DNA from: Paraburkholderia flava
GTDB lineage: Bacteria; Pseudomonadota; Gammaproteobacteria; Burkholderiales; Burkholderiaceae
Reading direction: 5' to 3'
Length of the DNA stretch: 64,000 bases
NCBI RefSeq assembly: GCF_004359985.1
Contig: NZ_SMRO01000001.1
Coordinates: 1,426,001-1,490,000, forward strand
Position 1 is the stretch's first letter, and every line of letters starts with the position of its first letter. Below, one piece after another: positions 16,853-26,717 of this stretch. The notes below the pieces were generated by a model. The model was given only the letters and a program-made list of their open reading frames with translations, made no database searches and was not told the origin of the DNA. The position numbers and the translations under genes were made by a program.

Positions 16853-19399
16853 TCACAGCCGCGGATCGACCGGTTCGCTTTCCAGCGCAAGGACACCGAA
16901 CACGCATTCGTGGACACGGCGCAGCGGCTCATCGTCGACGAAGCGCTGCAACGACTCGACGCCCAGCGCAAACTCCTTCAGCGCAAGACTCCGTTTCGTA
17001 CCGAGATTCCGCTCGCGCAGTCGCACCAGATTTTCATCGCGAAGATACTCGGGGCCGTAGATGATGCGAAGGTACTCGGGACCTCGGCACTTGATCGCCG
17101 GCTGCACCCATCCCTTCTTGCCGCGCGCCATGAAATCGAGCGGCTTGACGACCATGCCTTCACCACCGCGTTGCGTCAGCGCCTCCCACCACGCAATCGC
17201 TTCCGCACATTGCGCGTCGTCGCTCAAGTGCACCTTCCGGTGCGGCGTGGCGATCACCAGATCGGGCGCCGCTTGCACGAGGCGCGCGAGCTGCTGCATG
17301 TGCCATTCGTGATTACGATCGAGGTGCGTCCGGTTCGCGGACGCCAGCAGATGAAACGGCGCGAGGCGGATGTTCTCGATGCTGTCCGTCGCCGCGCAGT
17401 ATTGCGCGTAGGCCGCACGATAGGCTTTGACCGCAGCAAGACGCCCGTCGACATCGGACCGGAGCGCGGCCAGTTCGCTCGCGTCTCCGTCCGCACGTTG
17501 CAGCGCATCGGACAGCGACGCAAGCATCGCCGCGCCGGCGGTCCCGACCGGCGCGTACTGGCTGCGGATCAGGTCCATCGCCTTCGCGGACCACGGCAAA
17601 AGCTCGCAATCGATACACAGCCAGTCGGTCTCGAGCTCGGTCCACAGGTTCGCGGCCGTGACAGCCGCAGCAAGCCGCTGCAACAGCGCCTGCTCCGTTC
17701 CCGTGTCGGAGAAGAAGTGCCGTCCAGTCCGCGTATAAATGATGCCGATGCCTTCGCCGTCGATGCCGAAACGCCGGCGCACGGCCTCCTCATCACGACA
17801 GACGATCACCACCGCCCGCGAGCCCATGTGCTTTTCTTCGCACACGACCTCGTCGATGCCCTGATTGCGATAGTAGGAAAACGCTTCGGCCGGATGCTCG
17901 AGCAAACCGGGCAGCACGGACGTTTCGCTCGGCGACATCGTCGGCGGCAGGTACATCAGCCAGCGGGGATTCGCGGCAAAGCGGCTCATGACTTCGAGCG
18001 CGGCCGCCGCATTCTGCTCGGGAATGCGAAGCCTGCCGCGATGCGTGGTATCGATGAAACGCTGGCCCGATATGTCGGCGATGTCGAGCACGTCGTCCGC
18101 GCTTTGCTGCGCCGACAGTGGGTTCGCCTCCACCAGCGGCTTGAGCGGCGCGTAGTATTCGCGCCGCGCAGCAACGGAGACAAGCTCGCGTTCCGGATAG
18201 CGGAGCGCCGTCAGCTTCCCACCAAACACGCAACCGGTATCGAGGCAAATGGTGTTGTTCAACCATTCGGCTTCGGGCACCGGCGTGTGGCCATAGACCA
18301 CCGTCGCTTTACCGCGATAATCCTTCGCCCAGTTGTAGCGCACCGGCAAACCGAACTCGTCGGTTTCGCCGGTCGTCTCGCCGTACATCGCGAACGAGCG
18401 CACTCTCGCCGACGTGCGGCCATGCAGGTCGTCGGTCAAGCCGGCATGCGCGACGACGAGCTTGCCGTCGTCGAACACGTAGTGGCTTAGCAAGCCTTCG
18501 AGAAAGGTAGCGGCTTCCTCGCGAAATCCAGCGGACATCGCTTCAAGCTGCTGGAGCGACTGCTCGAGGCCGTGACCGATCTTGACGTTGCGACCGCGCA
18601 GCGCCTTCGCAAGCTTCGCATCGTGATTGCCCGCAACGCAGAACGCCGCACCCGCGCGAACCGCTTGCTGAACGAAGCGGATGACGCGAGGCGAGTCGGG
18701 CCCGCGATCGACGAGATCGCCGACGAAGACAAGCTTGCGGCCTTGCGGATGACTGACCGAATACTCGCCGTCGCGATCGGTGACGACATAGCCGAGCGTC
18801 GTCGCGAGTTCGAGCAATTCGTCGGAACAACCATGCACGTCCCCGACGATATCGAACGGTCCTTTTTCATGCTTGAGGTTCGACCACAGACGCGTCCGGT
18901 TGATCACCGCCGAATCGGCGTCGCTTTCGTTCTTCACGACATGAACGAAGCGCAGCCCCTCCTTCTCGAGACCGCGAAGAGACTTCTTCAATTCTTGTTG
19001 CTGCCTGCGGATCACCTGCTCGCCGAAATGACGATCGGTACGGCCTGCGTGCCGCTCCAGCAGCACAGCCTCGGGCAGATCGAACACGATCGCGACGCTG
19101 AACGTGTGATAGTCCTTCGCGATTTCGATCAGATTCTTGCGCGCCATCGGCTGCACATTCGTCGCATCGACGACCACCGTTCTGCCGAGCTTGAGACGCT
19201 TCGCGACGATCAGGTTAAGCAGTTCGAATGCGTCCTTCGTCACCGACTGATCGTTTTCATCGTCCGCGAGTATCGCCCTGCAGTAATCGGACGAGACGAT
19301 TTCGGTCGGCAGGAAATGCCTGCGGGCAAATGTCGACTTGCCGGACCCGGAGGCGCCGACGAGCAGAACGAGGCACAGTTCTGGAATGTCGATCTTCAC
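16853..19399 (-). CDS. pnkp: Bacterial polynucleotide kinase-phosphatase Pnkp (RNA repair)
   Basis: An 848-residue three-domain RNA-repair enzyme. The 5'-kinase domain has Walker A GASGSGKST at residues 15-23. The central metallophosphoesterase has DIVGDVHGCSDE, FVGDLVDRGPDS and VAGNHDAKL. The C-terminal adenylyltransferase (ligase-like) domain carries the nucleotidyl-Lys motif EEKHMGSR near residue 522. In bacteria, Pnkp with Hen1 heals, 2'-O-methylates and seals RNAs cut by ribotoxins; this is known family biology. The length matches the family. Its ATG overlaps the hen1 stop by 4 bp, so the pair is an intact translationally coupled cassette. Confidence 0.95.
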   Translation of the reverse strand: MKIDIPELCLVLLVGASGSGKSTFARRHFLPTEIVSSDYCRAILADDENDQSVTKDAFELLNLIVAKRLKLGRTVVVDATNVQPMARKNLIEIAKDYHTFSVAIVFDLPEAVLLERHAGRTDRHFGEQVIRRQQQELKKSLRGLEKEGLRFVHVVKNESDADSAVINRTRLWSNLKHEKGPFDIVGDVHGCSDELLELATTLGYVVTDRDGEYSVSHPQGRKLVFVGDLVDRGPDSPRVIRFVQQAVRAGAAFCVAGNHDAKLAKALRGRNVKIGHGLEQSLQQLEAMSAGFREEAATFLEGLLSHYVFDDGKLVVAHAGLTDDLHGRTSARVRSFAMYGETTGETDEFGLPVRYNWAKDYRGKATVVYGHTPVPEAEWLNNTICLDTGCVFGGKLTALRYPERELVSVAARREYYAPLKPLVEANPLSAQQSADDVLDIADISGQRFIDTTHRGRLRIPEQNAAAALEVMSRFAANPRWLMYLPPTMSPSETSVLPGLLEHPAEAFSYYRNQGIDEVVCEEKHMGSRAVVIVCRDEEAVRRRFGIDGEGIGIIYTRTGRHFFSDTGTEQALLQRLAAAVTAANLWTELETDWLCIDCELLPWSAKAMDLIRSQYAPVGTAGAAMLASLSDALQRADGDASELAALRSDVDGRLAAVKAYRAAYAQYCAATDSIENIRLAPFHLLASANRTHLDRNHEWHMQQLARLVQAAPDLVIATPHRKVHLSDDAQCAEAIAWWEALTQRGGEGMVVKPLDFMARGKKGWVQPAIKCRGPEYLRIIYGPEYLRDENLVRLRERNLGTKRSLALKEFALGVESLQRFVDDEPLRRVHECVFGVLALESEPVDPRL

Positions 19400-20841
19400 G
19401 ATGCGTTCCCGTGCGGTTGTTGGTCCAGTTGGTCCAGGATAAATACGGCCATCTGTGTGGGTGGTCCGAGTACCGGATCGACTTCACCAATCGGCTCGAA
19501 ACGCACCCGATACCCGAATTGCCGCGCCTGTTCGTGCGCCCAGCTTTCGAACTGCGCACGCGTCCATTCGAAGCGATGATCCAGATGCCGGAATTCGCCG
19601 GCAGGCAGGCTCGGAAACTTCGCGTTGAACTCCTGGTTCGGCGTCGTCAGAACGATCGCCTTCGGACGGGCGAACTCGAACAGCACGCGTGAAAAAGTCG
19701 TCAGACGCGCTTCGTCCAGATGCTCGATGACTTCCACGACCGTCGCCACATCGTGACCTTCGAAGCGGCGGTCGCGATAGGTCAGCGATCCGTGCAGCAG
19801 CTTCAGCTTGTCCCGCAGCATCTGCGGTTGCCGGTCGTTGTCGAGACGTTCACGCGCGTTTTCCAGCCCGCGCACCGATACGTCGACGCCGGTGATCCGC
19901 GCAACGGATTTGACGGGCAGCAACTGCCTGAGCAGTCGCCCCTCGCCGCAACCCAGATCGATCACGCTCGCTGCGTGCAGCGCCTCGACCTCGCGGACGA
20001 CCGCCGACATCCGCTGATCGTTGAGCGACATCGTGCGTTCGAGTGCCTGTTCGCGCTCTTCGGTCGGCGTCGCGGCGCTCTGCGTAGATTCACCCGCGTC
20101 GGTTTGAGTACCGTCGTCGGTACTCAACAGCCGATCCAGTGCGATGTCCGTGAGGTTTCGTCGCCGCTTCAGATACCGGTGCGCGATGAGTTCCTTCTGC
20201 GGATGCGCATTCAGCCATGGCCCGGCATGACGCAACAGCTTGTCGATTTCTTCCTCGGCGATCCAGTAGTGCTTCGCGTTGTCGAGCACCGGAATGAGCA
20301 CGTACAGATGACCCAGCGCCGCTTGAAGCGTTGCGGTAACCGTCAGCGTGACGCTGAAAAACGCACTGTCGCCCCACGACGGAAAGCGGTCGTCCAACGC
20401 GAGCCGTTCGGCGTCGACGCGATACCCGAGCGGTTCGAACAGCGACCGGAGCAGCGATGCATCCCCGCGACACGGCAATGTGGGCAGGAAAAACTGCAGC
20501 GGGATCGGCGTATCGGCGAGTTCAGGACGATCCTTCGAGCGCCCACCAAGCGCGCTGCCAAACGTCTCGGCTATCGCGACGCTAAGGAGCGACGACGCGG
20601 CATACGGCCGGTCGTTCACGTACTGTCCCAGCGGACCGACGCCGTCGCGGCCACGCACGAGCCCGATCACATCGACGTTCACGTAAAGTGCTGCCGTGCA
20701 GGTCTCTTCGGTGACCGTCGGATAAAAAACGTGGACGGTGCCGAAGGACTCGCGTCGTGAGTAGACCCGCGCCGGATTCTTGTGAAGCAGATAGCCAAGG
20801 TCGGTGGCCGGGCGATGCGTTGTAGTGATGGTCAGGAACAT
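19396..20841 (-). CDS. hen1: 3'-terminal RNA ribose 2'-O-methyltransferase Hen1
   Basis: A 481-residue protein. The N-terminal half is the bacterial Hen1 domain that contacts and activates the Pnkp ligase module, beginning MFLTITTTHRPATDLGYLLH. The C-terminal half is an S-adenosylmethionine methyltransferase, with the AdoMet loop VIDLGCGEGRLL and the metal-binding EVIEHLD, followed by DHRFEWT further on. The Glu/Glu/His set of the Hen1 Mn2+ site is visible. Hen1 methylates the 2'-OH at the break before sealing, which protects the repaired RNA from re-cleavage. It is upstream of pnkp in the same operon. The 138-bp gap to the divergent HAD gene must contain the promoter. Confidence 0.94.
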   Translation of the reverse strand: MFLTITTTHRPATDLGYLLHKNPARVYSRRESFGTVHVFYPTVTEETCTAALYVNVDVIGLVRGRDGVGPLGQYVNDRPYAASSLLSVAIAETFGSALGGRSKDRPELADTPIPLQFFLPTLPCRGDASLLRSLFEPLGYRVDAERLALDDRFPSWGDSAFFSVTLTVTATLQAALGHLYVLIPVLDNAKHYWIAEEEIDKLLRHAGPWLNAHPQKELIAHRYLKRRRNLTDIALDRLLSTDDGTQTDAGESTQSAATPTEEREQALERTMSLNDQRMSAVVREVEALHAASVIDLGCGEGRLLRQLLPVKSVARITGVDVSVRGLENARERLDNDRQPQMLRDKLKLLHGSLTYRDRRFEGHDVATVVEVIEHLDEARLTTFSRVLFEFARPKAIVLTTPNQEFNAKFPSLPAGEFRHLDHRFEWTRAQFESWAHEQARQFGYRVRFEPIGEVDPVLGPPTQMAVFILDQLDQQPHGNAS

Positions 20842-20979
20842 GTCTTCTATTATTTATTGGGAGGACAGTCGGACTGCGGGCGGTATGGATTGCTACACTG
20901 CGCATCCGGTTCGCTTGATCGATAATACAGCGGAATAGCGGGTGCACAGAGGCAGCCGCTTTACTCATCATTCAATCTC

Positions 20980-21618
20980 ATGCAAACCCATCTAGCTATC
21001 TTCGACTTCGACGGCACCCTCGCCGACACCTACCCAGTATTCACCGACTCAATCAACGCACTGGCAATCAAGCATGGATTCCGGCAAGTCGCCGATGAAG
21101 AACAGCCCAAGCTGCGCGGCATGAGCGCGATGGAAGTCCTTCAGGAACTGCAGATCCCGCTCTGGAAAGTGCCGACAGTGCTAACGGATTTCCGCAAGAT
21201 CATGCGCTCGCGGATTGATGAAATCCGTCCGTTTTCAGGCATCGTCGAGGTACTGGATGCGCTGCTGCAGAAGAACATCGCGCTGGCCGTCGCGACATCG
21301 AATTCGATCGAGAATGTGCAGGCGGTATTGGGCGCTTCGTTGATCGGTCGCTTCGCCGCGCTGGAATGCGGATCGACGATGTTTGGAAAGTCGCATCGCG
21401 TGCGTAACATCCTGAAGAGTACGCAGGCAGACCCCGCCACGACGATCTACGTGGGCGACGAGATTCGCGACGCCGAAGCGGCCACGCAATCGGGCGTTGC
21501 GTTTGGCGCAGTCGCGTGGGGCTATACGGACATCGATGCATTGCTGCGAGCGGATCCTGCCAGCGTGTTTCGTGTGCCGGACGATCTGCTTTCGCTAGCG
21601 CGTTCATCCGGACTTTAA
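20980..21618 (+). CDS. HAD-family hydrolase (phosphoglycolate-phosphatase-like)
   Basis: A 212-residue haloacid-dehalogenase phosphatase. Motif I is FDFDGTLAD with the nucleophile Asp, motif II is the Thr/Ser in AVATSNS, the Lys lies in GKSHR, and motif IV is VGDEIRDAEAA. A helical cap of the Gph/PpaX type sits between motifs I and II. It probably dephosphorylates a small phosphate ester. It is divergent from the hen1-pnkp operon and convergent with a LysR gene. Substrate unknown. Confidence 0.88.
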   Translation: MQTHLAIFDFDGTLADTYPVFTDSINALAIKHGFRQVADEEQPKLRGMSAMEVLQELQIPLWKVPTVLTDFRKIMRSRIDEIRPFSGIVEVLDALLQKNIALAVATSNSIENVQAVLGASLIGRFAALECGSTMFGKSHRVRNILKSTQADPATTIYVGDEIRDAEAATQSGVAFGAVAWGYTDIDALLRADPASVFRVPDDLLSLARSSGL

Positions 21619-21633
21619 CCCGGCTTTAACCCG

Positions 21634-22572
21634 CTACCCGCGTCGCCACTGCGGCGCATGCCCCTTGCCTTCGATAAAGTCGCGATGCCTCGCGACAGCC
21701 TCCGCGCAGTACGTCATGAACGCGTAGACCCGCCCGGACTTACGGATGTCGGGATGCGTCAGCACCCACAGTTCGTCGTAGACATCCGGCACGACCGGAC
21801 CGATGCGAACGAGGCCGGGCAACAGGTCACCGTGCATGCACGGCAGCAGTCCGATCCCGATTCCCGCTGCGATTGCCGACCCCACGGCCGCAACGGAATC
21901 GCTCTGGTAGACGATTCTCTCGCGACTCACACGATCGTTGACGAAATTGAATGCCCTGAGGCCGGACAGGCCCTTACCGTACGACACCCATTGGCGCTGA
22001 TATAGCTCTTCAGGCGTGGCCGTCACACCGACATAATCGACTCTGCGCCCGTAGACTGCCCATGCGATGGTTGCAATGCGTCGGCCGAAAAGATTGTCCG
22101 GTGCCGCGATGGTCGCGCGAAAAGCGATATCGGCGTCGCCGCGTGCGAGGTTCGTCGGCTTGTTGCCAACGAGGACCTCGAGCCTTATCTCCGGATTGTG
22201 TGCGCGAAAATCCGCGATGATCGGCGTCAGAAAATCCAGCAGAAGCGCATCGCTGGTCGCAATGCGTAGATCGCCCTTGTGCCCCTGCGCATGACCCGAC
22301 ACGCGACGCACCACGCCGAGAATATCCTTCTCGACACGATCGCCCAAAGCCATCAGGTCGGCACCGGCCTCTGTCGGTGTGTAGCCTTTGCGACGTCGAT
22401 CGAACAATACGACGCCCAGAATTTCTTCGACCGCTGCGAGCCGCCGGGAAATCGTCGAATGGTTGACGCTCAGTGCCGCTGCGGCAGGCGCAAGACCGCC
22501 GCTCTCGCCGATCGCTCTGACGATGCGTAGATCGTCCCATGAAAGTTTGTCGGGGGTGTGAGTCGTGGTCAT
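21634..22572 (-). CDS. LysR-family transcriptional regulator
   Basis: A 312-residue LysR regulator. The HTH at residues 10-66 includes APAAAALSVNHSTISRRLAAVEEILG, followed by the linker helix and periplasmic-binding-protein-like effector domain. ATG 22572 is used because GGAGAC precedes it; a longer frame has no ribosome site. It lies downstream of katA in the same orientation, 212 bp away, and could regulate katA or an unlinked target. No obvious operator was identified. Confidence 0.9.
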   Translation of the reverse strand: MTTTHTPDKLSWDDLRIVRAIGESGGLAPAAAALSVNHSTISRRLAAVEEILGVVLFDRRRKGYTPTEAGADLMALGDRVEKDILGVVRRVSGHAQGHKGDLRIATSDALLLDFLTPIIADFRAHNPEIRLEVLVGNKPTNLARGDADIAFRATIAAPDNLFGRRIATIAWAVYGRRVDYVGVTATPEELYQRQWVSYGKGLSGLRAFNFVNDRVSRERIVYQSDSVAAVGSAIAAGIGIGLLPCMHGDLLPGLVRIGPVVPDVYDELWVLTHPDIRKSGRVYAFMTYCAEAVARHRDFIEGKGHAPQWRRG

Positions 22573-22784
22573 GGTTCGTCTCCGAAACCGGTTAGCGTCG
22601 GCTACGACGATGCACAAGGAATGCAGGGATTAAAGCAGGAAAATAAAAGCCCTGCGTCCCGTATCAATCGATCGTCGTGGTTTCGGTCAACATGAAGCGT
22701 GTGCAATTTTTTACGCACGTGCAACACGATTACGCCCCGAAGAAAATCTCTGGGGCGTCTGCTACGAAAACAGAACAGTACGTC

Positions 22785-24248
22785 TTAACGCGCGGCGGAC
22801 CCGAGGCGTGCAAGCGCCGCAGCCACCCCCGCACCGTACTCCGGATCGGCCTTCGTGCAGTTCTCGATGTGGCGCTGCTTCACCTTGTCGCGTGCATTGC
22901 CCATCGCACGCGCGGTGTTGTCGAACAGCGTCTGACGTTGAGCCGCACTCATCATCCGGAAGAGATCGCCGGGCTGCTGATAGTGGTCGTCATCGACGCG
23001 ATGGTCCCAATGCGCAGCAGCACCGTCGATTTCCAACGGCGGTTCGTTAAGCTCCGGCTGATCCGCCCATGCACCCTTGCTGTTCGGCCAGTACGACACC
23101 GCACCGCCAAGATTGCCGTCGGTACGCATCGCGCCGTCGCGGTGATAGCTGCGAAACGGACACTTCGGCGCATTCACCGGAATGTGATTGAAGTTCACGC
23201 CAAGACGATAGCGCTGCGCATCCGCATACGAGAATAACCGCGCCTGCAGCATCTTGTCCGGCGAATAGCCGATCCCCGGCACCACGTTAGCCGGCGAAAA
23301 TGCGGCCTGCTCCGTGTCCGCGAAGAAATTCTCCGGGTTCTGGTTCAGCTCGAAATAGCCAACTTCGATCAGCGGGAAATCCTTCTTCGACCACACCTTC
23401 GTCAAGTCGAACGGATTGACCGGATGCGCCTTTGCCTGCGCGTCCGTCATCACCTGAATGAACAGCGTCCAGCGCGGGAAGTCCCCTGCTTCGATGCTTT
23501 CGTATAGATCGCGCTGATGCGTCTCGCGATCCTTGCCGACCAGCGCTTCAGCTTCGGCATCCGTCAGGTTCTGGATGCCCTGCTTGGTGCGGAAATGAAA
23601 CTTCACCCAGGTCCGTTCGTTCGCCGCGTTCAGGAAGCTGTACGTGTGGCTCCCGAAGCCGTGCATGTGGCGGAACGTGCTCGGAATGCCGCGTTCGCTC
23701 ATCACGATCGTGACCTGATGCAAGGCTTCCGGCAGCAGCGACCAGAAATCCCAGTTGCTGTCGGCACTGCGCAGCCCGGTACGGGGATCACGCTTGATCG
23801 CATGATTCAGATCGGGGAACCGCAGCGGATCGCGGAAGAAAAACACCGGCGTGTTGTTGCCGACAACGTCCCAGTTGCCTTCCTCGGTATAGAACTTCAG
23901 CGCAAAGCCGCGGATGTCGCGCTCGGCGTCCGCGGCACCGCGTTCACCTGCAACGGTCGAGAAGCGCGCGAACATCGGCGTCTGCTTGCCGATCCCCGAG
24001 AAGATCTTTGCCTTCGAACAGCGCGTGATGTCGTGCGTGACGGTGAACGTTCCGTGCGCGCCTGCGCCCTTCGCGTGCATGCGTCGCTCGGGAATCACTT
24101 CGCGGTCGAAGTGAGCAAGCTTCTCGATCAGCCACATGTCCTGCAGCAGCGCGGGACCGCGCGGGCCGGCGGTCTGAATGTTGACGTTATCGCTGACAGG
24201 TGCGCCTGTCGCGTGAGTCAGTTTTCGGGTGGTCAGCTTGGTAGGCAT
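22785..24248 (-). CDS. katA: Small-subunit haem catalase KatA
   Basis: A 487-residue clade-3-size monofunctional catalase that dismutates hydrogen peroxide. The distal-His region is [15 protein letters not shown], the distal Asn lies in the [14 protein letters not shown] segment, and the proximal haem-Tyr is in [20 protein letters not shown] lies seven bases before ATG 24248. It is the last gene of a minus-strand run that also includes HD-domain, DoxX, XapX and isochorismatase-like genes. This is an accessory oxidative-stress catalase; a second enzyme, KatG, is encoded at 50172. Confidence 0.95.
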   Translation of the reverse strand: MPTKLTTRKLTHATGAPVSDNVNIQTAGPRGPALLQDMWLIEKLAHFDREVIPERRMHAKGAGAHGTFTVTHDITRCSKAKIFSGIGKQTPMFARFSTVAGERGAADAERDIRGFALKFYTEEGNWDVVGNNTPVFFFRDPLRFPDLNHAIKRDPRTGLRSADSNWDFWSLLPEALHQVTIVMSERGIPSTFRHMHGFGSHTYSFLNAANERTWVKFHFRTKQGIQNLTDAEAEALVGKDRETHQRDLYESIEAGDFPRWTLFIQVMTDAQAKAHPVNPFDLTKVWSKKDFPLIEVGYFELNQNPENFFADTEQAAFSPANVVPGIGYSPDKMLQARLFSYADAQRYRLGVNFNHIPVNAPKCPFRSYHRDGAMRTDGNLGGAVSYWPNSKGAWADQPELNEPPLEIDGAAAHWDHRVDDDHYQQPGDLFRMMSAAQRQTLFDNTARAMGNARDKVKQRHIENCTKADPEYGAGVAAALARLGSAAR

Positions 24249-24325
24249 CAGAGTGCTCCTGAACGATTGAAAAGGTGGACCCCGTCGTTGTGTTCACGAC
24301 TTGGGATAGCTTGCGAGAATTGAAC

Positions 24326-24970
24326 TCAACCGGCCCACGCGGATGCACGAATCACGCTGCAGAAATTTCCCCGCCTGAACGTCGGGTCCTTGTCGGCGAG
24401 CACATCGGCTTTGACGTTACCGAACGTCGTGTCCGGCTTGCGCTTGATCCCGTCGTAGAACGCCTGGATGATGTCTTCCTTGAAATGCGGCGTACGCGGA
24501 TGCGCATTGACCACCGCTTCGCGTTCGGCATCGCTGTATTCGGGGTATGTCAGTCCCAGCACGTCCATTTCCACGCCGGCCGTTACGAGCGCGACGACGG
24601 GATGCATGTGTTGCGGAATGCCCGGCGTGGTGTGTAGCGCAATCGCGGTCCATACAGTATCGACGTCCTGCTGCGCGATACCGTGGCTCCTCATGAAATC
24701 GCGGGCGGCATTCGCGCCATCCACTTCGAAGCGCTCGCATGCACTGCTGTGCTGATGCGTCAACCCCATGTCGTGAAACATGCAGCCGCAGTACAGCAGT
24801 TCGGCATCGAACTTCAGGCCACGGCGCTTGCCTGCCAGCGCACCGAAGTAGTACACACGGCTGGAGTGATTGAACAGCAACGGGGATTCGGTATCGCGAA
24901 CCAGTTCGGTGATTTCGCGAGCCAGCTTGCTATCGGGAACGGTGATGCCGTCGACGTTTAAAGTCATCAT
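24326..24970 (-). CDS. HD-domain phosphohydrolase-fold protein (cyanamide-hydratase-like)
   Basis: A 214-residue HD-superfamily protein. The metal-site motifs in order are FNHSSRVYYFG (first His), CGCMFHDMG (HD pair), TAIALHTTPG and a later Asp/His segment. Length and motif order resemble cyanamide hydratase-like HD proteins rather than (p)ppGpp or nucleotide hydrolases; this is family resemblance only. GAGGT precedes the double ATG at 24970. It lies 77 bp upstream of katA and 51 bp downstream of a DoxX gene, probably in one operon. Confidence 0.82.
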   Translation of the reverse strand: MMTLNVDGITVPDSKLAREITELVRDTESPLLFNHSSRVYYFGALAGKRRGLKFDAELLYCGCMFHDMGLTHQHSSACERFEVDGANAARDFMRSHGIAQQDVDTVWTAIALHTTPGIPQHMHPVVALVTAGVEMDVLGLTYPEYSDAEREAVVNAHPRTPHFKEDIIQAFYDGIKRKPDTTFGNVKADVLADKDPTFRRGNFCSVIRASAWAG

Positions 24971-25021
24971 TGACCTCTATGGAAAAAACCGGGGTTCCGT
25001 GCAAGCGATCGCATGCTGCCG

Positions 25022-25435
25022 CTACTGTCGATGCTCGCGATCCGCGAGGATCGACGCGAGCATGCAGCCGCCGATCAATCCGACGTGTTCGAAGAAGGAG
25101 TTGCGATCGTTGAAGCGCAGAATGGGATCGGAAATCGACCAGAAGTGATACGCGAGCGTCGCGGCGAGTCCGGTGAAAACCGCTAGCGCGCCGCAGGCAA
25201 GCCATGTAAAGCGGCTGGTAATCACGGCGATCGACGCGCCGATCTCGACCGCGATGGTGAGCGACATCACGAGCCATGCCGGATGCAGACCGAAGCTCTG
25301 CACCTCGGCTAGCGCGCCCTTCAGATCAACCAGCTTCGCCAGGCCGCTGGTCCAATACGGCAGCGTGAGCATCGTGCGTGCGAGCAGGCCGAACCAGGGC
25401 CGTTCGATCAGTCCGACGATGAATCGAGGCGTCAT
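25022..25435 (-). CDS. DoxX-family membrane protein
   Basis: A 137-residue membrane protein with four hydrophobic helices, of the DoxX/quinol-oxidase-subunit-like family (MLTLPYWTSGLAKLVDLKG near the N-terminus, GLIGGCMLAS at the C-terminus). DoxX proteins are associated with redox and oxidative-stress complexes; the function here is not defined. It starts 14 bp after the upstream XapX gene ends, indicating co-transcription. Confidence 0.85.
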   Translation of the reverse strand: MTPRFIVGLIERPWFGLLARTMLTLPYWTSGLAKLVDLKGALAEVQSFGLHPAWLVMSLTIAVEIGASIAVITSRFTWLACGALAVFTGLAATLAYHFWSISDPILRFNDRNSFFEHVGLIGGCMLASILADREHRQ

Positions 25436-25449
25436 GGGCGATGTTCCTT

Positions 25450-25788
25450 TTATTGATCGTTGTATTGATCGTTATACGAGGTCGTTAGGCGCTCGGGTGT
25501 TTTCGCTTCGGGACGCGGTGCATGAAATTCGGCCATCGCGCGATGATGCTGAATCATGACCTTGGCATAGGGAACCGCCTGTTCGCCCAGCAGAATGCCG
25601 AGCAATCCAACCAGCGCAATGGCAGGTGGCGCGGGCGAGCGTACGTTGAGAAGCGAATAGATAACGCCTACCAGGAGACCGACACCCAGCGACAGAAGAT
25701 AGGGTTTCACGTTGTGTTCGCTATGGTGCTTGTGCGGGGAGAGGCGACGTACATCGACGGGCGCGGGACGGGTTTTATGCGGTGCCAT
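25450..25788 (-). CDS. XapX-domain small membrane protein
   Basis: A 112-residue protein centred on the XapX (DUF1427) motif: PYLLSLGVGLLVGVIYSLL, then RSPAPPAIALVGLLGILLGEQ, two short hydrophobic segments. Extensions at both ends are Lys/His/Arg-rich. ATG 25788 is taken as the start; an in-frame GTG at 25803 is possible. XapX proteins are small membrane partners of unknown function, often next to hydrolase and DoxX genes as here. Confidence 0.8.
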   Translation of the reverse strand: MAPHKTRPAPVDVRRLSPHKHHSEHNVKPYLLSLGVGLLVGVIYSLLNVRSPAPPAIALVGLLGILLGEQAVPYAKVMIQHHRAMAEFHAPRPEAKTPERLTTSYNDQYNDQ

Positions 25789-25863
25789 TGCAGAAAGTCC
25801 CACGCTCTTTATCTTTAGCGGGAAGACGCAAACGCCTTCCCGGATCGTTAAAGAATTGGAGCC

Positions 25864-26526
25864 TTAAGCGGTCCTGTTCGCCAGCGCAGCGAACATCGTC
25901 TTCGCGTACTTCACACCGACGCCAAACGCGCCGCCGAACTTCATCGCGATGCCGGTGGTGACATCGTAGGTCTCGACACGTGCCCAGTCGCGTTGCAGTT
26001 CGAGCAGATAGGTCAGCGCCGTGATCGGACGCGCACCGGTCTGGATCATCCGCGACACCGCACGCTCATGCGCTTCTTCCGAGCCGTCGCCGCATGCGTC
26101 GGTGACCACATAGACTTCGTAGCCCTGCTCCAGCGCCGACAGCACCGGACCGTTGCAGCACACCGACGTCCATAGACCGGCGATCACGAGGCGGTCCTTG
26201 CCGGCGGCGTTGACGCGGGCAACGAATTTCTCGTCTTCCCACGCATTCGACGTCGTACGGTCGGTGACTTCGACGTCCGGCAGCGCGTCGGAGATTTCGT
26301 CGAACAGCGGACCAGCAAAGCTGTCCTTCGAAATCGTCGAAACGATCGTCGGCACCTTGAAGCCCTTCGCAGTGTTCGCGAGGATGGCCGCGTTCGTGCG
26401 CAGCGCGGTGATGTCGATCGACTTCGTATCGAATGCCATTTGCGACTGGTGATCGATCAGGATCAGCGTGTGATCCTTCGGGCTCAGCAGCGAGCTGGCG
26501 GGTTTGGCAATTGCTTTGATGCTCAT
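25864..26526 (-). CDS. Isochorismatase-like cysteine hydrolase (YcaC-type)
   Basis: A 220-residue isochorismatase-fold hydrolase. The catalytic Asp is in LILIDHQSQMAF and the nucleophilic Cys in LWTSVCCNGP; the intervening region supplies the Lys. A C-terminal extension (AMKFGGAFGVGVKYAK) is typical of YcaC-like members. ATG 26526 has AAGGA upstream and gives the usual N-terminus. It probably hydrolyses a small amide or imide; substrate unknown. It is the first gene of the apparent hydrolase-XapX-DoxX-HD-katA run. Confidence 0.85.
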   Translation of the reverse strand: MSIKAIAKPASSLLSPKDHTLILIDHQSQMAFDTKSIDITALRTNAAILANTAKGFKVPTIVSTISKDSFAGPLFDEISDALPDVEVTDRTTSNAWEDEKFVARVNAAGKDRLVIAGLWTSVCCNGPVLSALEQGYEVYVVTDACGDGSEEAHERAVSRMIQTGARPITALTYLLELQRDWARVETYDVTTGIAMKFGGAFGVGVKYAKTMFAALANRTA

Positions 26527-26717
26527 GAGGAAATCCTTTTCAGATGCGATGGAGAGGCTTGAATTCGGCGCATAGCCGGGAAGACGCACCGACGGTCACT
26601 AAAACGATCCGCCGTTGGCGGCAAGCAAAAATTTTAGTTCGCCGTTTCGACGGGGAAGTAAGCATTTAGGCGAAATGAAATCTGCACAAATGCGGATTGC
26701 CGTTCGCGCTGCCTCCG

